The notes beneath the pieces are model-generated. The model was given only the letters and a program-made list of their open reading frames with translations, had not been told where the DNA came from and made no database searches. A program made the position numbers and the translations under genes. This document shows, in pieces, positions 5,438 through 6,592 of a stretch of 6,592 bases of DNA. Every line of letters starts with the position of its first letter. Position 1 is the first letter of the stretch. This DNA is from an uncultured Peptoniphilus sp. (lineage in GTDB: Bacteria; Bacillota; Clostridia; Tissierellales; Peptoniphilaceae): contig CAMQDG010000071.1 in assembly GCA_946999425.1 (NCBI GenBank), positions 1 through 6,592 on the forward strand, written 5' to 3'.

Positions 5438-6592
5438 TTATAAAAGACTTCCTCCCTTGGTGTAAAGATTATAATAATAAGCCTTTTTTTCCATAAGCTC
5501 TTCGTGAGTACCCCTTTCAATAATTCCATCTTTAGTCATAACAAGTATTAAATCTGAATTTTGAACTGTGGTAAGTCTGTGAGCAATAGTTATGGTAGTT
5601 CTTCCCTTTGAAAGTTTTTCCAAAGATTCCTGAACTATCATTTCAGATTTATTGTCAAGAGCAGAGGTAGCCTCATCCAAAATTAAAATTGGAGGATTTT
5701 TTAAAAAGACCCTGGCTATGGAAATTCTTTGTTTTTGACCACCGGAAAGTTTAAGACCCCTTTCACCTACATAAGTGTCAAAGCCCTCTGGTAAATTTTT
5801 TATAAAATCATAAGCACCAGAAAGTTTTGCCGCCTCAACCACTTCCTCATCACTTGCATAAAATTTTCCGTATTTAATATTGTCTAAAATTGTTCCAGAA
5901 AATAAATATACATCTTGTTGAACAATACCTATATTATTTCTTAAAGAATCTAAAGTTACATCCCTTATATCAATTCCGTCAATTGTAATTGAACCGGAAC
6001 TTACATCATAAAACCTGGGTATTAAATTACAGATTGTAGTTTTTCCAGAGCCACTGGGTCCTACAATGGCAAGTTTTTTTCCAGAATCAATATTTAAATT
6101 TAAGTTTTTTAAAACATAATCCTTATTTTTTTCGTATTTAAAATCTACCGAATTAAAAATAATATTTCCCTTAACATTTTTTAAAACTTGTGCATCTTTT
6201 TTGTCTTTTATATCAGGCTTCAAGTCCATAATTTCTGAAAATCTTTCAATTCCAGTCATACCCTTTTGAAATTGTTCAGTAAACTCAACAATTCTTCTTA
6301 CAGTTGCAAGTAAACTTGTAACATACATAACATAGACAATTAAATCTCCAGGCATAAGCTCCTTATTAATCATAAAAAATCCGCCACTTAATATTAAAAT
6401 TAGATACATAAGACCGTCAAAGGTCCTTGTAACTCTTGTGAAGCCTGCCATGGCCCTATAAAATGATTTTTTTATGTCTAAAAATTTATTATTTTGTCCT
6501 AAAAATTTTTCCTTTTCTAAATCTTCATTGGCAAAAGACTTTACAACTCTTATACCAAGAAGAGAATCCTCTATAGTTGAATTTAAATGACC
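5438..6592 (-). CDS. ABC exporter, fused permease-ATPase half-transporter (N-terminus outside window)
   Basis: The frame stays open to the right edge. Codons upstream of the internal ATG at 6451 read GHLNSTIEDSLLGIRVVKSF, the typical intracellular loop of ABC exporter membrane domains. The true start is therefore beyond 6592 and only 384 C-terminal residues are seen (family about 570-620). In partial numbering, two transmembrane helices lie at about 59-75 and 84-102, and the ATPase domain at about 145-375. The ATPase shows Walker A GPSGSGKTT (178-186), Q-loop VQQD (Gln226), signature LSGGQKQR (282-289), Walker B LILDE with catalytic Glu307, D-loop SALD and switch His338. All ATPase residues are canonical, so it should hydrolyse ATP as a homodimer or as the active half of a heterodimer (MsbA/BmrA/LmrA class). 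The substrate (drug, lipid or peptide) cannot be told. Convergent with the phosphoesterase gene. Confidence 0.93.
   Translation of the reverse strand, partial: GHLNSTIEDSLLGIRVVKSFANEDLEKEKFLGQNNKFLDIKKSFYRAMAGFTRVTRTFDGLMYLILILSGGFFMINKELMPGDLIVYVMYVTSLLATVRRIVEFTEQFQKGMTGIERFSEIMDLKPDIKDKKDAQVLKNVKGNIIFNSVDFKYEKNKDYVLKNLNLNIDSGKKLAIVGPSGSGKTTICNLIPRFYDVSSGSITIDGIDIRDVTLDSLRNNIGIVQQDVYLFSGTILDNIKYGKFYASDEEVVEAAKLSGAYDFIKNLPEGFDTYVGERGLKLSGGQKQRISIARVFLKNPPILILDEATSALDNKSEMIVQESLEKLSKGRTTITIAHRLTTVQNSDLILVMTKDGIIERGTHEELMEKKAYYYNLYTKGGSLL

Noticed and set aside
6449..6451. ATG at 6451 as the true start of the ABC exporter
   Set aside because: The frame continues to the window edge with typical ABC exporter membrane-domain residues, so this Met is internal.

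Overview
The window looks like chromosome of a low-GC, AT-rich Gram-positive anaerobe. The base composition, A/T-ending codons, AGA/AGG-dominated arginine codons, strong GGAGG-type ribosome binding sites and a LysM-anchored ectonucleotidase all point to Bacillota. The gene content would fit the Tissierellia/Peptoniphilaceae group (Peptoniphilus, Anaerococcus, Finegoldia relatives), but that placement is an impression from protein resemblance, not a measured result.

Left part (1-1899): the last 17 residues of elongation factor Tu, a strong intrinsic terminator, and a tRNA-Arg(CCG) with encoded CCA starting only 4 nt after the terminator T-run. Next come a membrane-tethered rhodanese-fold protein that has lost its catalytic cysteine and, 7 nt later, a CaiB/BaiF-family acyl-CoA protein carrying the His/Asp/Glu residues of alpha-methylacyl-CoA racemases. 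The last two are probably cotranscribed and end at a weaker hairpin terminator.

Middle part (1900-3270): an eroded zone. A palindrome-rich regulatory stretch precedes a ribokinase relic whose start codon reads ATA instead of ATG and whose C-terminal half, with the catalytic region, is gone. A 141-nt A-rich, gene-free spacer follows, then an unrecognised 211-residue acidic cytoplasmic protein that ends at a clear terminator. This is the most accessory-looking section.

Right part (3271-6592): a 688-residue secreted CpdB/UshA-type nucleotide phosphoesterase with a C-terminal LysM wall-binding module. It is preceded by a 21-bp palindrome that could be an operator. It converges on the C-terminal part of an ABC exporter (permease fused to ATPase) on the minus strand, which runs off the window edge. 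The two genes share one bidirectional terminator.

The genes do not form one obvious pathway. I found no CRISPR array, transposase, phage module or toxin-antitoxin pair that I can support. The items most worth following up are the orphan protein at 2544-3179, the cysteine-less rhodanese, the ribokinase relic with its intact-looking upstream palindromes, and the palindrome in front of the ectonucleotidase gene.
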